A stretch of DNA of 64,000 bases from Tritrichomonas musculus (GCA_039105265.1 JAPFFF010000009.1:5580001-5644000), one strand, 5' to 3'. Positions 29,865 to 39,578 are shown, counted from the stretch's first letter. Made by a program: numbers and translations. The notes: generated from the sequence alone by a model not told the origin.

Positions 29865-30605
29865 CTATATCTCATAACTTTCCTGATCATTTGCTGCACA
29901 AACATTTTTTATTCCTTTTCGAACTTCTTCTAGAATTTGATTTTTGTAACCATCTGGATTGTGATGAATAAAGCACACATTAGTGATATTAGCTTTTTTG
30001 CAGAATTCAATTAATCCAGAACTTGATGTGTGAGCTAATGGCTTTTTTGGATGAGGATCAACTTTAGAATCTGGAAGATAGCATTCATGAATTAATAAAT
30101 TACTATGATCAACGCATTGAGCATATTCGGATGATTCATTAGAGCATGTATCAGTAATAAAAGCGAGAGAACGATCACCAAAATTAAAATGATAACCATA
30201 ACATTCAACTGAATGATGAACAGGAAAACGACTAACTACTACATTATCAAATAATTTGATTGAATCAGTATTAAAAATTGCAGGGGTGTATTTCAATGGA
30301 GATCCAATAAATGGTGGTTTAAAAATATTATTTATTGTGCTTAAAGTAAATTCGCTTGCATGTATAAATATATTTTTAACTGACGTTTTTTTGTAAAATA
30401 AATTTAAATAGGCCAAACCTGTTGTGTGATCACTATGAGGATGAGTAATAAAGATGTGGAGATTTTCGGTTTTAACAAGATCTATTGCCCGAAATAGTCC
30501 TGTCCCTGCATCAATTATAATTCCTAATTCAGGAATCATAAAGCATATGGTGTGTGTATCATTTGTTGCATAATATCCACCACTTCCTAAACAAGTTATT
30601 TTCAT
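29865..30605 (-). CDS. metallo-beta-lactamase fold hydrolase, RNase Z-like
   Basis: A 246-residue compact enzyme of the metallo-beta-lactamase fold, closest in layout to short-form RNase Z/arylsulfatase-type proteins. The opening ITCLGSGGYYATND is the typical first strand and loop. The zinc motif HPHSDH lies at residues 55-60. Further conserved points are the His-containing FPVHHSVECYGY, the metal-bridging Asp in FITDTCSN, and the C-terminal FIHHNPDG. All metal ligands appear present, so it should be active. RNase Z trims tRNA 3' ends. The substrate cannot be fixed from sequence, and a phosphodiesterase or sulfatase role remains possible. The start is the first ATG, right after an AT-rich leader. 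Confidence 0.75.
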   Translation of the reverse strand: MKITCLGSGGYYATNDTHTICFMIPELGIIIDAGTGLFRAIDLVKTENLHIFITHPHSDHTTGLAYLNLFYKKTSVKNIFIHASEFTLSTINNIFKPPFIGSPLKYTPAIFNTDSIKLFDNVVVSRFPVHHSVECYGYHFNFGDRSLAFITDTCSNESSEYAQCVDHSNLLIHECYLPDSKVDPHPKKPLAHTSSSGLIEFCKKANITNVCFIHHNPDGYKNQILEEVRKGIKNVCAANDQESYEI

Positions 30606-31436
30606 TTGTTTATTTTATTCTTTAATTCAAATATATAAAACTTATATTGAAAAATTGAAAGTATAGTAAAAAATTGAAATTGTTTAACAAATAACTTTTT
30701 GATATAAAGTGCCCCAAAAAATAGGGATCGTCGACGATCAAGTTAAGAAAAAATTGAATATTTTTTCAGAAAATATAATTTCAAGAAAAAATTTTTTTTC
30801 AAATAACGGTACCGTTATTTTTAGGTATTGCTTTTTTATCTTAGCAATAAATGAAGATATGATTTTCGATTCATATCATATGCAAATAGGTAAAATTTGG
30901 TACGTAATATAGTCTTTTAACACGATAAATACGTTAAAAACAAGTAGTAAAAGATGATTGAATAGCTTCTTTTGTAGAGCAAAGCTTATAAAATAACCAA
31001 ATATACAAAGATAAGAGCTTGTAAATTAAATCATACTGCTGTTTGCTTTTTCAAATTTTGAATTTTTCTAGATTTATGGCATAATCTGGATTGCATTAAC
31101 TCGTGTTGATTCTTAGCTGTGTAAACTTCTTTAATAATACTGCTGCTCGATAATAATACGCATTTTCATGCATAATTTATCAAATTTCCTTTGTTTTGAT
31201 GAAAAATCTTTTCATTATTTTCTCATTAAAATTATTATAAACCATTGAATTTTTAGTTTTTGGGTTAATTTTGGGATTAAAAATGTTTGATAATATCTCA
31301 AAACGTACCGTTAGAAAAATTAATATTTTATTAATATATTAATTAAATATATCATTAATAATAAATAAATATTCCATATATGCAAGTAGTCGGAGGTCAA
31401 ATAGTTTTCTACGTTCTATGTATGCTATTAATTTAT
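30606..31436. other. non-coding gap left of two small transposons
   Basis: AT-rich with no supported gene. A 67-codon open frame at 30709-30912 has no recognisable features. A weak TTTTAAC/GTTAAAA inverted pair lies near 30915-30940. The promoter of the RNase Z-like gene is at the left edge. Confidence 0.5.
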
Positions 31437-31581
31437 CCCTTTCGGCCGTATGCCGTAATTGAAGATTTTTTTATGTAAAGTATTCAAAAAGTTGCACTTT
31501 TGCCGTGTGCCGTAGAAATTTTGTAAAATAAACTATTCAATGAACGACCAAATAGCAGTATTTTACAAAACCGCCGAAGGG
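31437..31581. mobile_element. 145-bp miniature inverted-repeat element
   Basis: Starts CCCTTTCGGCCG and ends CCGCCGAAGGG, so the termini are near-complementary and GC-rich against an AT-rich background. It is flanked by 15-base near-identical direct repeats: ATGCTATTAATTTAT at 31422-31436 and ATACTATTAATTTAT at 31582-31596, one mismatch. No coding capacity. A non-autonomous DNA transposon is the simplest reading; the superfamily is unknown because the flanking repeat is unusually long. Confidence 0.5.
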
Positions 31582-31608
31582 ATACTATTAATTTATCATA
31601 AAATGTGA

Positions 31609-32496
31609 TAGGGGATTCAACCGTAAAAAAAGTGACACATTTTTAAAACTTCAATATTTTTTAATAAAAATATTATCATTTTGTAGATAATTTGCTAAAT
31701 AATCGAGCATTAATTTTTGGAAAAAAATTGTCTATCATGTCATGAAAGGGAATGGATTTTTTAATTGAATGCTTTTCTTATATTTTTTATTTCACATTTC
31801 AAACTCAAAAAAAATTTAAATAATAGAGTTTATCCAAATTCCAGTTATTTTAAACCAGATTACAAAAGGCAGATGCATTCATATCATTTTGTTCTAGTAT
31901 TTTTTTTATTTATTTCTACGAATTGACAGTTATTTTTTTATCTTCAGATATCATATTTCACTTCTAAAAAATATCAATGCCAATGCTTTTATTAATACAT
32001 TAATATTGTAAAGCCAACTTTTTGGATTATTTTTTTTAGTTTAAATAATAAAGATTAGAATTAAAATATTTTTACATTAAAAATGATATTATTATCACCA
32101 TAAAATATCAGTTGTGAATCATGAAAAAATGTGCGATATTTCTTTATAGATTTTTATAATTGATTTTTGATATGATTTGAATCCTTTTCTAAATTCATTA
32201 ATTTCAAGTATTTTATCATTGAATTATAAGTTTTTGTTTATGAATTGAATAATTATTCTATTGTATTTAACATGAATTTTCTTTTATTGGTACACAAATT
32301 AAGCATTTTTCATATAACATTTCATCCCAACTTTCTTTTATTCCCTTTCATGACCCTATAGATATTTTTTTATTATAAGATATATTTTAGAATTAATAAA
32401 TAATGGAGATATTATTTTAATAATAAAATAAACAAAATAATTAATTTTTAATTTTTATTCAATTTTTTGACACTTTACAAACGGTTGAATCCCCTA
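31609..32496. mobile_element. 888-bp Mutator-like non-autonomous transposon
   Basis: The ends are exact inverted copies of TAGGGGATTCAACCGT (31609-31624 and 32481-32496). A further similar stretch, TCATGAAAGGGAAT, lies inward at about 31740 and, inverted, at about 32340, so the inverted ends probably extended some 150 bases originally. It is bounded by a perfect 10-base target duplication, TAAAATGTGA, at 31599-31608 and 32497-32506. Long inverted ends with 9-10-base duplications are the hallmark of Mutator-like elements. No transposase frame is present, so it must have been moved in trans. The exact duplication suggests a fairly recent insertion. It sits 80 bases before the transporter gene. 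Confidence 0.8.
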
Positions 32497-32576
32497 TAAA
32501 ATGTGATATTATTATTAGAAAAAAATATTCAATAAAATCGTTATAAATCCAATTTAACTTTTTAAATTAAATTAAA

Positions 32577-33941
32577 ATGATTGGAGGCGATGTTCTTATT
32601 TCTGATATGAGAATGAAGCACTCACATAGTACTGCCTCTACTCTTCTTTATTATAGAGTGGATCAGTCAGGTTCAAATGTAAACTATCCATTTAAAAATC
32701 ATAATGCTGATTCAAATGCACACAAAAAATCATTTTTTCGAATTCTTAATATACTAATCAAGGTTAGTGTTGCTACTGATCCTTTTTTAATTGGAAATAT
32801 ATTCAAGTGTGGATATTTATGGAATGCAATACTTTTTGTATTTTTTTGTGTTTTAACTGAATTTTCATTTTTTATATTAATACAAAGTTGGATATATGGA
32901 AGGGCATATTCATATAATGAAATTTGGCATGAATTATTTGGAAATAAAAGTCCATCTTGGATTATATTAGTTGTTGTTATTATTAATTATGCAACATTGA
33001 TTATATGGAATCAGAATGAACTATCTCAGTATGTGGAACAAACTATTACATTATTCTGGTCAGATACACCTTCAATTTTAACAAATAAATGGTTTTTAAC
33101 TTACCTTCTAAGCGCAATTTTTTTCCTCCCGCCTTTGTTTGTTAAAAAATTATCGAATTTTTCAGTTATATCAATGATTGGTAACTTCTTTTTAATTGTT
33201 GCTTTTGTATGCCTTATTTTTTATTTTTTCCATAGTCTAATCAAGTTTGATGTTTCATTTGCAACAGTAGCTGAAGTGCAAGGCCTTAAATCATTCAAGA
33301 GTAATGTGTTTGATATATTTCATACAATTCAAACAATCAATATAGCAATTTTTTGTCATCCTGTATTATCAGTTCTTGTTCAAGATTTTGATAATCCAAC
33401 AAGATCAAGATTAATGAAATTAACTTGGGTTTCGACTGCGTTCTCACTTGTTATTCACTTTTTTGCAGGATTTTTCTCATATCTAATTAATCCAGAAAAC
33501 GAAGGCAATATTTTCTATGAAATGGAAATCTATAACAGCGATGGATCGAAAATAATATTTCCAGAAGTTATTATTGGACAAATTTCTGTTTATATTGTGT
33601 CGATATTAACTAATATCATATATATTCATTTTATTTCAAGGAAAATTGCTGAGTTTATATTGCCAAAAGCGGCAGAATCAATTGTATCTGTTTTCTTTTG
33701 TGGATTGACGGCAATTTTATTTACCTCCGCAATGAATTTCATTGGAGATGAAGTTTTTGATATATTTGATTTGATTGGAGGAGTAACAAGTATGATGTTA
33801 ACTTATGTTTTCCCTTCAGTTTATTACTTTTATCAATATAGATTCAGTAACAAGGTTTTTGGAATAGTAAGTGTTTGCCTAATTATAATTGGAATAGGCC
33901 TATCTATAGCTCTACTAGTGCTCGGAATACTTGAATATTAA
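32577..33941 (+). CDS. amino-acid transporter, AAAP type
   Basis: A 454-residue polytopic protein with about 11 hydrophobic helices after a 60-residue hydrophilic N-terminus. The first helix region (ILIKVSVATDPFLIGNIFKCGY) and the wide FCHPVLSVLVQDFDNPTRSRLMKLTWVS segment fit the amino acid/auxin permease (AAAP) family, where the 'HP.L..IQ..M..P...+.......' block is a signature. It should move amino acids across plasma or lysosomal membranes; the direction and substrate cannot be read from sequence. The start is the ATG at 32577, followed directly by family-typical spacing. An 888-bp transposon lies just upstream and may have displaced its original promoter. Confidence 0.75.
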   Translation: MIGGDVLISDMRMKHSHSTASTLLYYRVDQSGSNVNYPFKNHNADSNAHKKSFFRILNILIKVSVATDPFLIGNIFKCGYLWNAILFVFFCVLTEFSFFILIQSWIYGRAYSYNEIWHELFGNKSPSWIILVVVIINYATLIIWNQNELSQYVEQTITLFWSDTPSILTNKWFLTYLLSAIFFLPPLFVKKLSNFSVISMIGNFFLIVAFVCLIFYFFHSLIKFDVSFATVAEVQGLKSFKSNVFDIFHTIQTINIAIFCHPVLSVLVQDFDNPTRSRLMKLTWVSTAFSLVIHFFAGFFSYLINPENEGNIFYEMEIYNSDGSKIIFPEVIIGQISVYIVSILTNIIYIHFISRKIAEFILPKAAESIVSVFFCGLTAILFTSAMNFIGDEVFDIFDLIGGVTSMMLTYVFPSVYYFYQYRFSNKVFGIVSVCLIIIGIGLSIALLVLGILEY

Positions 33942-34431
33942 GCTTATTTTTAATGTATTTAAAAAAATATTATATTATATCTTTATTAATAGAACTTATG
34001 CAAAAGATAAATGCAAGTATATAATAATATATATTATATAGGCCTTTTATTTGTTCTTTTGATTTCAATGAATTGAAAAAGAATTCTTGGAATAAATTTC
34101 TTTAATCATATCTTATTGTTTCAAAGAATTTAATATTTAGGCTTTTTATAATTTTATGATTTTTATGAAAATATAAAAAAAATAAAATTAAATAAATCAT
34201 GTTAGACGACTTGTATTAGTATCTTCAATAGCAATTGGATATTAATTGATATATTTTAAAAATATAAAGTTGGTATATGCAAAATGACGCTAAATAAATG
34301 GAATTATCTGAGTAAATTGTTTTGAATTTTATAATAGGTTGGTCAAAAATTTTATATAAATTTTTCAACGATAAAAATAAGTTGGTCAAAAAGTTTGTTA
34401 TTTCTGTCCTCATTATTTTAACTTTATAAAA
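33942..34431. other. upstream region of the Rpn8 gene
   Basis: AT-rich. Contains two exact copies of GTTGGTCAAAAA, at 34338-34349 and 34381-34392, 43 bases apart, and an initiator-like TCATTATTT at 34410-34418, 14 bases before the ATG. No gene is supported. Confidence 0.6.
34338..34418 (+). promoter_or_regulatory. candidate Rpn8 promoter: two repeats plus initiator
   Basis: Two 12-base direct repeats GTTGGTCAAAAA (34338 and 34381) precede TCATTATTT at 34410-34418. The latter fits the trichomonad initiator pattern (TCA followed by Y/W bases, within about 20 bases of the ATG). The repeat resembles, but does not equal, the yeast proteasome element GGTGGCAAA. Function is inferred. Confidence 0.4.
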
Positions 34432-35346
34432 ATGGCTTCCATTGAACGCGTTGCAGTCCACCCAATCGTTCTTCTTTCAATCGCAGATCATCATCATCGT
34501 GTTGCAAATGATAAGAATACCCGCGTTATTGGTATTCTTCTTGGTGACTTCTACAAAGGACAAGTTAATGTTTTACAATGTTTCGCAATTCCATTTGAAG
34601 AAGATCCTACTGATCCAACAGTTTGGTTTGTTGATACCAACTTTATTGATGACATGCTCGCTCTTCACAAAAAAGTTACCTTGAAAGAAACAATCGTTGG
34701 ATGGTACTCTTCTTCAACAACAGTTTGCAAGAACGACTTAGATATTCACCATATGATGCGACGATACAATCCAAATCCAGTTTTTATTACAACTGATGTT
34801 AAAGCTCGTGATCCACATGAAATTCCTGTCTCCGCTTTTGTTGGAGCTGAACGAGTCAGACCAGATGGTAAACCTATTGTTACATCGTTCCAGAACGTAC
34901 CCACAATTGTCGACTTCTTAGAGGTTGAAGAAATTGGTGTTGAACATCTTCTCCGTGATATAAAAGATGTTGATATGTCAGAAATTGGAACAACATTAAC
35001 TAATTCGGTTCATGGCTTAGCTGCTTTGGAACACCGTTTAAGAGGAATATCAGATTATCTACAAGATGTTATTGATCAAAAATATCAAGTTGATAATGAA
35101 ATTATTGGTTTAACACAGTCCATATTTAATCTTTTGCCAAACCTTGGATTAAAGGATACAGTTGACTCACTTGCAACAAAAAGTGATGATTCTACTTTTA
35201 TGATTTTCATTTCTCAACTTTGCCGATCAGTTGTAGCTCTTCACGAACTTGTTAATAGCCGCCATCCACCACATTCAGACGAAAATGAGAAAGGAGAAAA
35301 GAAAGATGAGAAGAAAGACGAAAAGAAAGAAGAAACCAAAAAATAA
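34432..35346 (+). CDS. RPN8: 26S proteasome lid subunit Rpn8 (PSMD7)
   Basis: A 304-residue protein of the MPN family that matches Rpn8 along its whole length. VHPIVLLSIADH opens the MPN domain, followed by RVIGILLGDF, then ETIVGWYSSSTTVCKNDLDIH. GVEHLLRDIKD and NSVHGLAALEHRLRGI follow the family order. The C-terminal helices end in LCRSVVALHELVN, then a KDEKKDEKK tail as in other eukaryotes. The metal-binding HxH motif of Rpn11 is absent, as expected: Rpn8 is the inactive partner of Rpn11 in the proteasome lid. eIF3f/h and CSN6 are the related alternatives, but the GVEHLLRDIKD block is specific to Rpn8. The start is the first ATG after the initiator-like site. Confidence 0.92.
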   Translation: MASIERVAVHPIVLLSIADHHHRVANDKNTRVIGILLGDFYKGQVNVLQCFAIPFEEDPTDPTVWFVDTNFIDDMLALHKKVTLKETIVGWYSSSTTVCKNDLDIHHMMRRYNPNPVFITTDVKARDPHEIPVSAFVGAERVRPDGKPIVTSFQNVPTIVDFLEVEEIGVEHLLRDIKDVDMSEIGTTLTNSVHGLAALEHRLRGISDYLQDVIDQKYQVDNEIIGLTQSIFNLLPNLGLKDTVDSLATKSDDSTFMIFISQLCRSVVALHELVNSRHPPHSDENEKGEKKDEKKDEKKEETKK

Positions 35347-35588
35347 AAAAATGAAATGATTTTTATATTAAAAAGTAATTTTTTATTGTTTATTGTTTCA
35401 CATTTTGTTTATTTTTTACCAAATGTCTTAATATGCATTTTCAGAAGATTTGCTTGGCATTCCTCTAAATATTGAATTTTAATGCAGAGAACTAATTTCT
35501 GATTTGAATCAATCATAATATTAAGATTCTATAATGGTAGTGCTAAGATTTTTATATTTTTTTTTACAATGGCTTCATATAGATTTTG

Positions 35589-36431
35589 ATGTCTATTACT
35601 CACCGAATCACTAAAGAAGGCATTTCTATCATTGTGTTCAATACACCTATTGTTGATGCCGCTATTTCCGTTTATGGTGCTCATTTATTATATTGGAAGC
35701 CGAAAGAAGAGAAAGAATCAATTATATATTTATCAAAACTTGCCAAATTCGAGCGTGGCACTCCAATCAGAGGAGGAATTCCTATATGTTGGCCATGGTT
35801 TGGTACCGCTGGAACTCCGCGCCATGGGTATGGACGAAGAAGTGATTGGAACGAGGATATAGCAGAAATAATGAATGATGGATCTGTGCATGCTAAATTT
35901 ACATTGTCATTACCAAAACCTATCGAAGTCGAAGGTACTGTAGATTTTCACATCAATGCTACTCAATTAACGCAATCAATTACCACCACGAACAATCGTG
36001 AAAATGAGTCATTTGATCTTTCAACTGCTCTTCATGCGTATTTTTCAATTGGTGATATTTATAAAGTTTATATAACAGGTTTACAAAATGCAAAATTTGT
36101 TGATAATGTCAAAAACGAAAAAGGACCGCATCAAGAAAATCCATTAAGATTTAACGGCGGCCAAATTGATAGAACATATAACGGTGTATCAGGAGTGCTT
36201 GAACTTCATGACGAAGATAAAAATAGAATCATTCGTATTGTTCGCGAAGGAAGTAACTCAGCAATTGTTTGGAATGCAGGAGAAAAATACGCAAAATCTC
36301 TCCCAGACATGGAGGATGAAGATTATCATCGTTACGTCTGCCTGGAAACAGCCAACGTTCTTGAAGACACAATTAAGCTCTCACCAAAGGCACAGCATAC
36401 ACTTAAATACACAGCTTATATTGTCAAATAG
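35589..36431 (+). CDS. glucose-6-phosphate 1-epimerase family enzyme
   Basis: A 280-residue enzyme of the aldose-1-epimerase fold, subgroup hexose-6-phosphate mutarotase (YeaD/YMR099c type). It interconverts alpha and beta anomers of glucose 6-phosphate, feeding glycolysis or sugar storage. Seen directly: SVYGAHLLYWKP near the N-terminus, the RGGIPICWPWFG substrate loop, HGYGRRSDW, the catalytic-His segment TALHAYFSIGD, and the C-terminal Glu region CLETANVLEDTIKL. The length is standard. The ATG at 35589 gives the family-like start. An ATG at 35570 in another frame stops after six codons. It lies 240 bases after Rpn8 on the same strand, with no reason to assume a shared transcript. Confidence 0.88.
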   Translation: MSITHRITKEGISIIVFNTPIVDAAISVYGAHLLYWKPKEEKESIIYLSKLAKFERGTPIRGGIPICWPWFGTAGTPRHGYGRRSDWNEDIAEIMNDGSVHAKFTLSLPKPIEVEGTVDFHINATQLTQSITTTNNRENESFDLSTALHAYFSIGDIYKVYITGLQNAKFVDNVKNEKGPHQENPLRFNGGQIDRTYNGVSGVLELHDEDKNRIIRIVREGSNSAIVWNAGEKYAKSLPDMEDEDYHRYVCLETANVLEDTIKLSPKAQHTLKYTAYIVK

Positions 36432-36798
36432 GATATAAAAATATTCGTTTCACTTTATGTGAAATAAATATTTAAATTTTCTAGTTTTTTTTATAAAAAG
36501 AGATATTAAGTGACTTAACGTCTTTTTGGATTTTTCTAATCTCATTATTTCCATCAATATTAAGTTATATGCATTCAAATCAATAATTGTTAATTAGTTG
36601 CTCGATATAATCATTTTAAGAACGTCTAACACTGTTGATTTTATAAAAGTTTTAATCTGATAAATCTTTAATATTTCATTCAATCTTTATGATTTTTGAA
36701 AATTCCAAATATATTTATATTAATACACATAAGATTAATTAAATTATTAGATTTTTCAAATTTAATTAGATTTAGAAACAGAAATAAAAAGAAATTAA

Positions 36799-37578
36799 AG
36801 TACCACCAAGGTATTCAAAAAAGTGAAAATAATGGGAAATTCAAAGAAAGTAAAAATAAAATAATCTCAAAAAGTGAAAATAATTGGTACTGAGATTTTG
36901 GCCGCTTCAAAAAGTTTATATTTTGAGGAGAATAACTTAAATATATTAATGTATCTATAAAGGTATCAGTTAGAACTGGCTGTACGGAAAAGACTATATA
37001 TTTTCCTGTCGGATTACTAAATAAAGTATGCTTGGTTATCAAGTATAAAGGTAATTTCGAAGATATGCAATTTCGCTAAAATAATGGTTAAATAGGAAAA
37101 ATCCTGCAATGCATGATATAAAACATCAAATGCGAGTTTGGTGATATTTGTTTTGGTAGTATAAAAGCAATAATTTTCCTAATATGCTGTGATTTTAAAA
37201 TTTAAAAATAGGGAGGATAATAAAATTTGTGTAAGCTCTCAGAATTTTCACAAATTTTGAATTATCCCAACAAATTTGAGAGTAAAACTTTTTTAGAGGA
37301 ATCTTTTTATTTTTTGAAAGGAGATATAATATATTCAAAATTCTAATTACAAATAATAATAAGCACCAGATAATTTATGAATTGGCTATTATAATGTCAT
37401 ATGAAAATAAATATATATATAATTATCGAATTTATGAATACTCTAGCAATATAAAACTATTTAATGTTTTTTCTTTCAATTTTGAGAAACAAAATTTGTA
37501 TTAACTCATAGAAATACTCATCTTAATTAAAAATAATAAACGTATATAAAACTTTTTGATACCTTATTTGGTGGTACT
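36799..37578. mobile_element. possible 780-bp inverted-end element
   Basis: AGTACCACCAA at 36799-36809 is exactly inverted at 37568-37578. The next inward bases, GGTAT(C/T)CAAAAA, also correspond, with a 4-base gap. A further copy of the right-end sequence (TTGGTACTGA) occurs at about 36885. No target duplication could be found, so this is a decayed element or a coincidence of repeats. Confidence 0.35.
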
Positions 37579-38516
37579 GACTTTTTGGTTCCAGTTTATA
37601 AACTTATCATATCTTTTTTTTCAACCTAGAATTTAATATGATACTTTTCCATATGAATTTTTATTATCTGTATTAATGTATATGTTGGTGCTTAAGATAT
37701 TCATACGCTTAATTTTGAGAAATAGTGATTTTGGTTTCAATGGCTTCTTTTAATGGTCCAAAATGTCATAAAAATAGTTTAAAAATATGTTATTCAAGAA
37801 ATAAGAAAGTATTCAAGTATATATATCACTAAACATATTTATTGTATTTTGAATATTATTTTTTTGATTTTTTATTGTAAAAATAAAATGATTAATCAAG
37901 ATTTTTTAATTAATTAATTTTAAATATATTAATTCAATATTTATTTTATTTCATTCAACATATAAACTAATCATGTATTCAAAAAAATGATCGTTATTTC
38001 AATAATAAATCTTTATTCAAATTATAATTATGAATTTATCTTAATATTCAATAAAAAAAACCATATTATATATATAAATATAATATAAGACATTACATAA
38101 AAAATAAATAATATAATATAAATATTAATATAATATAAATATTAATATTAATATAATAAAATATTATATAAATAAATCAGCAGTAATAAAAAATAAAATT
38201 ATTTCAATTTAATAATAATCCTTTGAAATATTTTCTTTCAAATCAAATAACTTTTGTTAATGATATTCAAAATTGAGAATTTAATTTATCTAACAAAAGT
38301 TCTCCATATCCATTTAGTAATAAAAATACAATATATATTAATATCTCGAATTCAAACGTATAAAACATTGTATACTTTTTATTATAGCATAAAAAAAAAT
38401 ATATAAAATAATATTTAATTATTATTCGATTTTCTAGGCTGGATCTCTTCATGAATACCTCTTAATAAAAGATTCTCTATACTTAACAATTTAGATTGGT
38501 ATAAAAAATTTTTAAA

Positions 38517-38639
38517 TTGGCTCTGCCAAGCGATTCAAACTTTTTAAATGTGAAGATTGAATATTTAAGTTTGAATGAAAACATCTTCAATAACATGGTA
38601 GGCGAGGAAAAGAGACTCAAAATCATCTACCATGTTATT
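38517..38639. ncRNA. run of three perfect-stem hairpins, possible structured RNA
   Basis: Hairpin 1 is TTGGC-TCT-GCCAA (38517-38529). Hairpin 2 pairs ATTCAAAC (38533-38540) with GTTTGAAT (38569-38576) and continues through AT pairs. Hairpin 3 pairs AATAACATGGTAG (38589-38601) with CTACCATGTTATT (38627-38639), a perfect 13-base stem. The three follow each other with only a few bases between them. No known RNA family is recognised, and the strand is unknown. A decayed transposon is the alternative. Confidence 0.4.
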
Positions 38640-39025
38640 TTCAAAAGATTGTCTTGATCTTTTTTTCAAAACTTAATATAAAAAAAATATTACATAACTT
38701 AACTTAAATTTATGTATAAATTATCTTTTCATAAGTCATCTAAACAATAAATTAATTGACAATGAAAATCAGAAAAAAATAGGATTTAAAAAAAAATCAA
38801 TTTACTTTCAAGAAAAAAGGTTTTCTGATATTAAAAATTGTAATTAAATAGAATGATTGAGAAAATAATTTCAAAAAACAATTTTTGAGAAAATTATCAG
38901 ATGCATTATTCTAATGAAATAAAAATTTTTATTAAAAAGGATTAAAAAACTTGTAAATTTTTAAATAAAACTTTTTTTATATAAATATTTATTCCACATT
39001 TTGAGATAAATGAATTTAAAATTTT

Positions 39026-39119
39026 CGGGTCAAAAACCGCTTTGGGTAGGCGGTAATTTGCGACCCCTGGTCAAAATATACCTAAAATTTTTGACCCGAT
39101 TGAAAATAAGAAAATCGGG
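39026..39119. promoter_or_regulatory. three-way-junction fold with alternative stem
   Basis: Outer stem: CGGGTCAAAAA (39026-39036) pairs with TTTTTGACCCG (39088-39098). Inside are two hairpins, ACCGC...GCGGT (39036-39054) and GACC-CCT-GGTC (39062-39072). The 3' strand of the outer stem can instead pair CCCGATT (39095-39101) with AATCGGG (39113-39119), so the two forms exclude each other. It ends 45 bases before the ATG at 39165. Either a leader RNA switch or a folded miniature transposon. Confidence 0.4.
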
Positions 39120-39164
39120 TACCCCCTTACAAGGTCTAATAATATACAAATTGGCATATTTTTA

Positions 39165-39578
39165 ATGAGTGCTGAAACGAAACTTAATAGTGAAAATCAT
39201 AAGGCTCCAACTAATTCATTTGGATGTATAAATACGCCAGGATCATTTTTCCTCAGTCAAATTTTTACAGATCCAAATTATCCGGGTGAAAAACTCAATA
39301 TGGATGACGAAATGGAAAACCAAATCAAAGAATTACTTGGAAAAGGTAAAATATACGATCAGTTAGAAAAAGAAAAGTTAACACTTAATATTTTATTATT
39401 TCATATAGCAACAATTAAGTCTTTTAAAGAATCAAATAATGATAAAAAAGTATTTGAAGATAAGAGGCTTGCATACTATAATAAGTTTTTATCAATACTG
39501 AATAATTTTAATTTTTATACAAACGATGCTCCACAATTAGTAGAGAACATTAAGAAAGAATGCAATGTTGATAATTGA
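39165..39578 (+). CDS. hypothetical small protein
   Basis: Not recognised. 137 residues; a short Ser/Asn-rich N-terminus, then two likely amphipathic helices (MDDEMENQIKELLGKGKIYDQLEKEKLTL and NILLFHIATIKSF), then a charged helix and an acidic C-terminus. No signal peptide or membrane segment. The codon use and spacing (isolated ATG, open frame without rival) favour a real gene. It is preceded by the three-way-junction fold and faces the RCC1/kinase gene. Confidence 0.55.
   Translation: MSAETKLNSENHKAPTNSFGCINTPGSFFLSQIFTDPNYPGEKLNMDDEMENQIKELLGKGKIYDQLEKEKLTLNILLFHIATIKSFKESNNDKKVFEDKRLAYYNKFLSILNNFNFYTNDAPQLVENIKKECNVDN

Larger units (their letters stand above)
36432..39164. other. 2.7-kb non-coding region rich in hairpins
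   Basis: No host gene is supported. Seen: a possible 780-bp inverted-end element (36799-37578); AT-only microsatellite-like sequence around 38106-38172; an 11-base inverted pair AACTTTTGTTA/TAACAAAAGTT at 38249/38291; three successive hairpins at 38517-38639; and a three-way-junction fold at 39026-39119 just before the next gene. Confidence 0.6.

Noticed and set aside
30709-30912. 67-codon open frame in the gap after the RNase Z-like gene
   Set aside because: AT-rich, no ATG context, no recognisable features, and isolated in non-coding sequence.
34432-35346. eIF3f/eIF3h or CSN6 identity for the MPN protein
   Set aside because: The GVEHLLRDIKD and NxVHGL blocks and the KDEKKDEKK tail fit Rpn8 better.
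36696-36893. Open frame of 65 codons in the 2.7-kb gap
   Set aside because: Composition is Lys/Asn/Ile from AT-rich DNA, and it overlaps the possible inverted-end element. Nothing suggests a protein.
38267-38452. Open frame on the minus strand in AT-rich sequence
   Set aside because: Hydrophobic Ile/Tyr/Phe-rich string typical of random AT-rich translation. No support.
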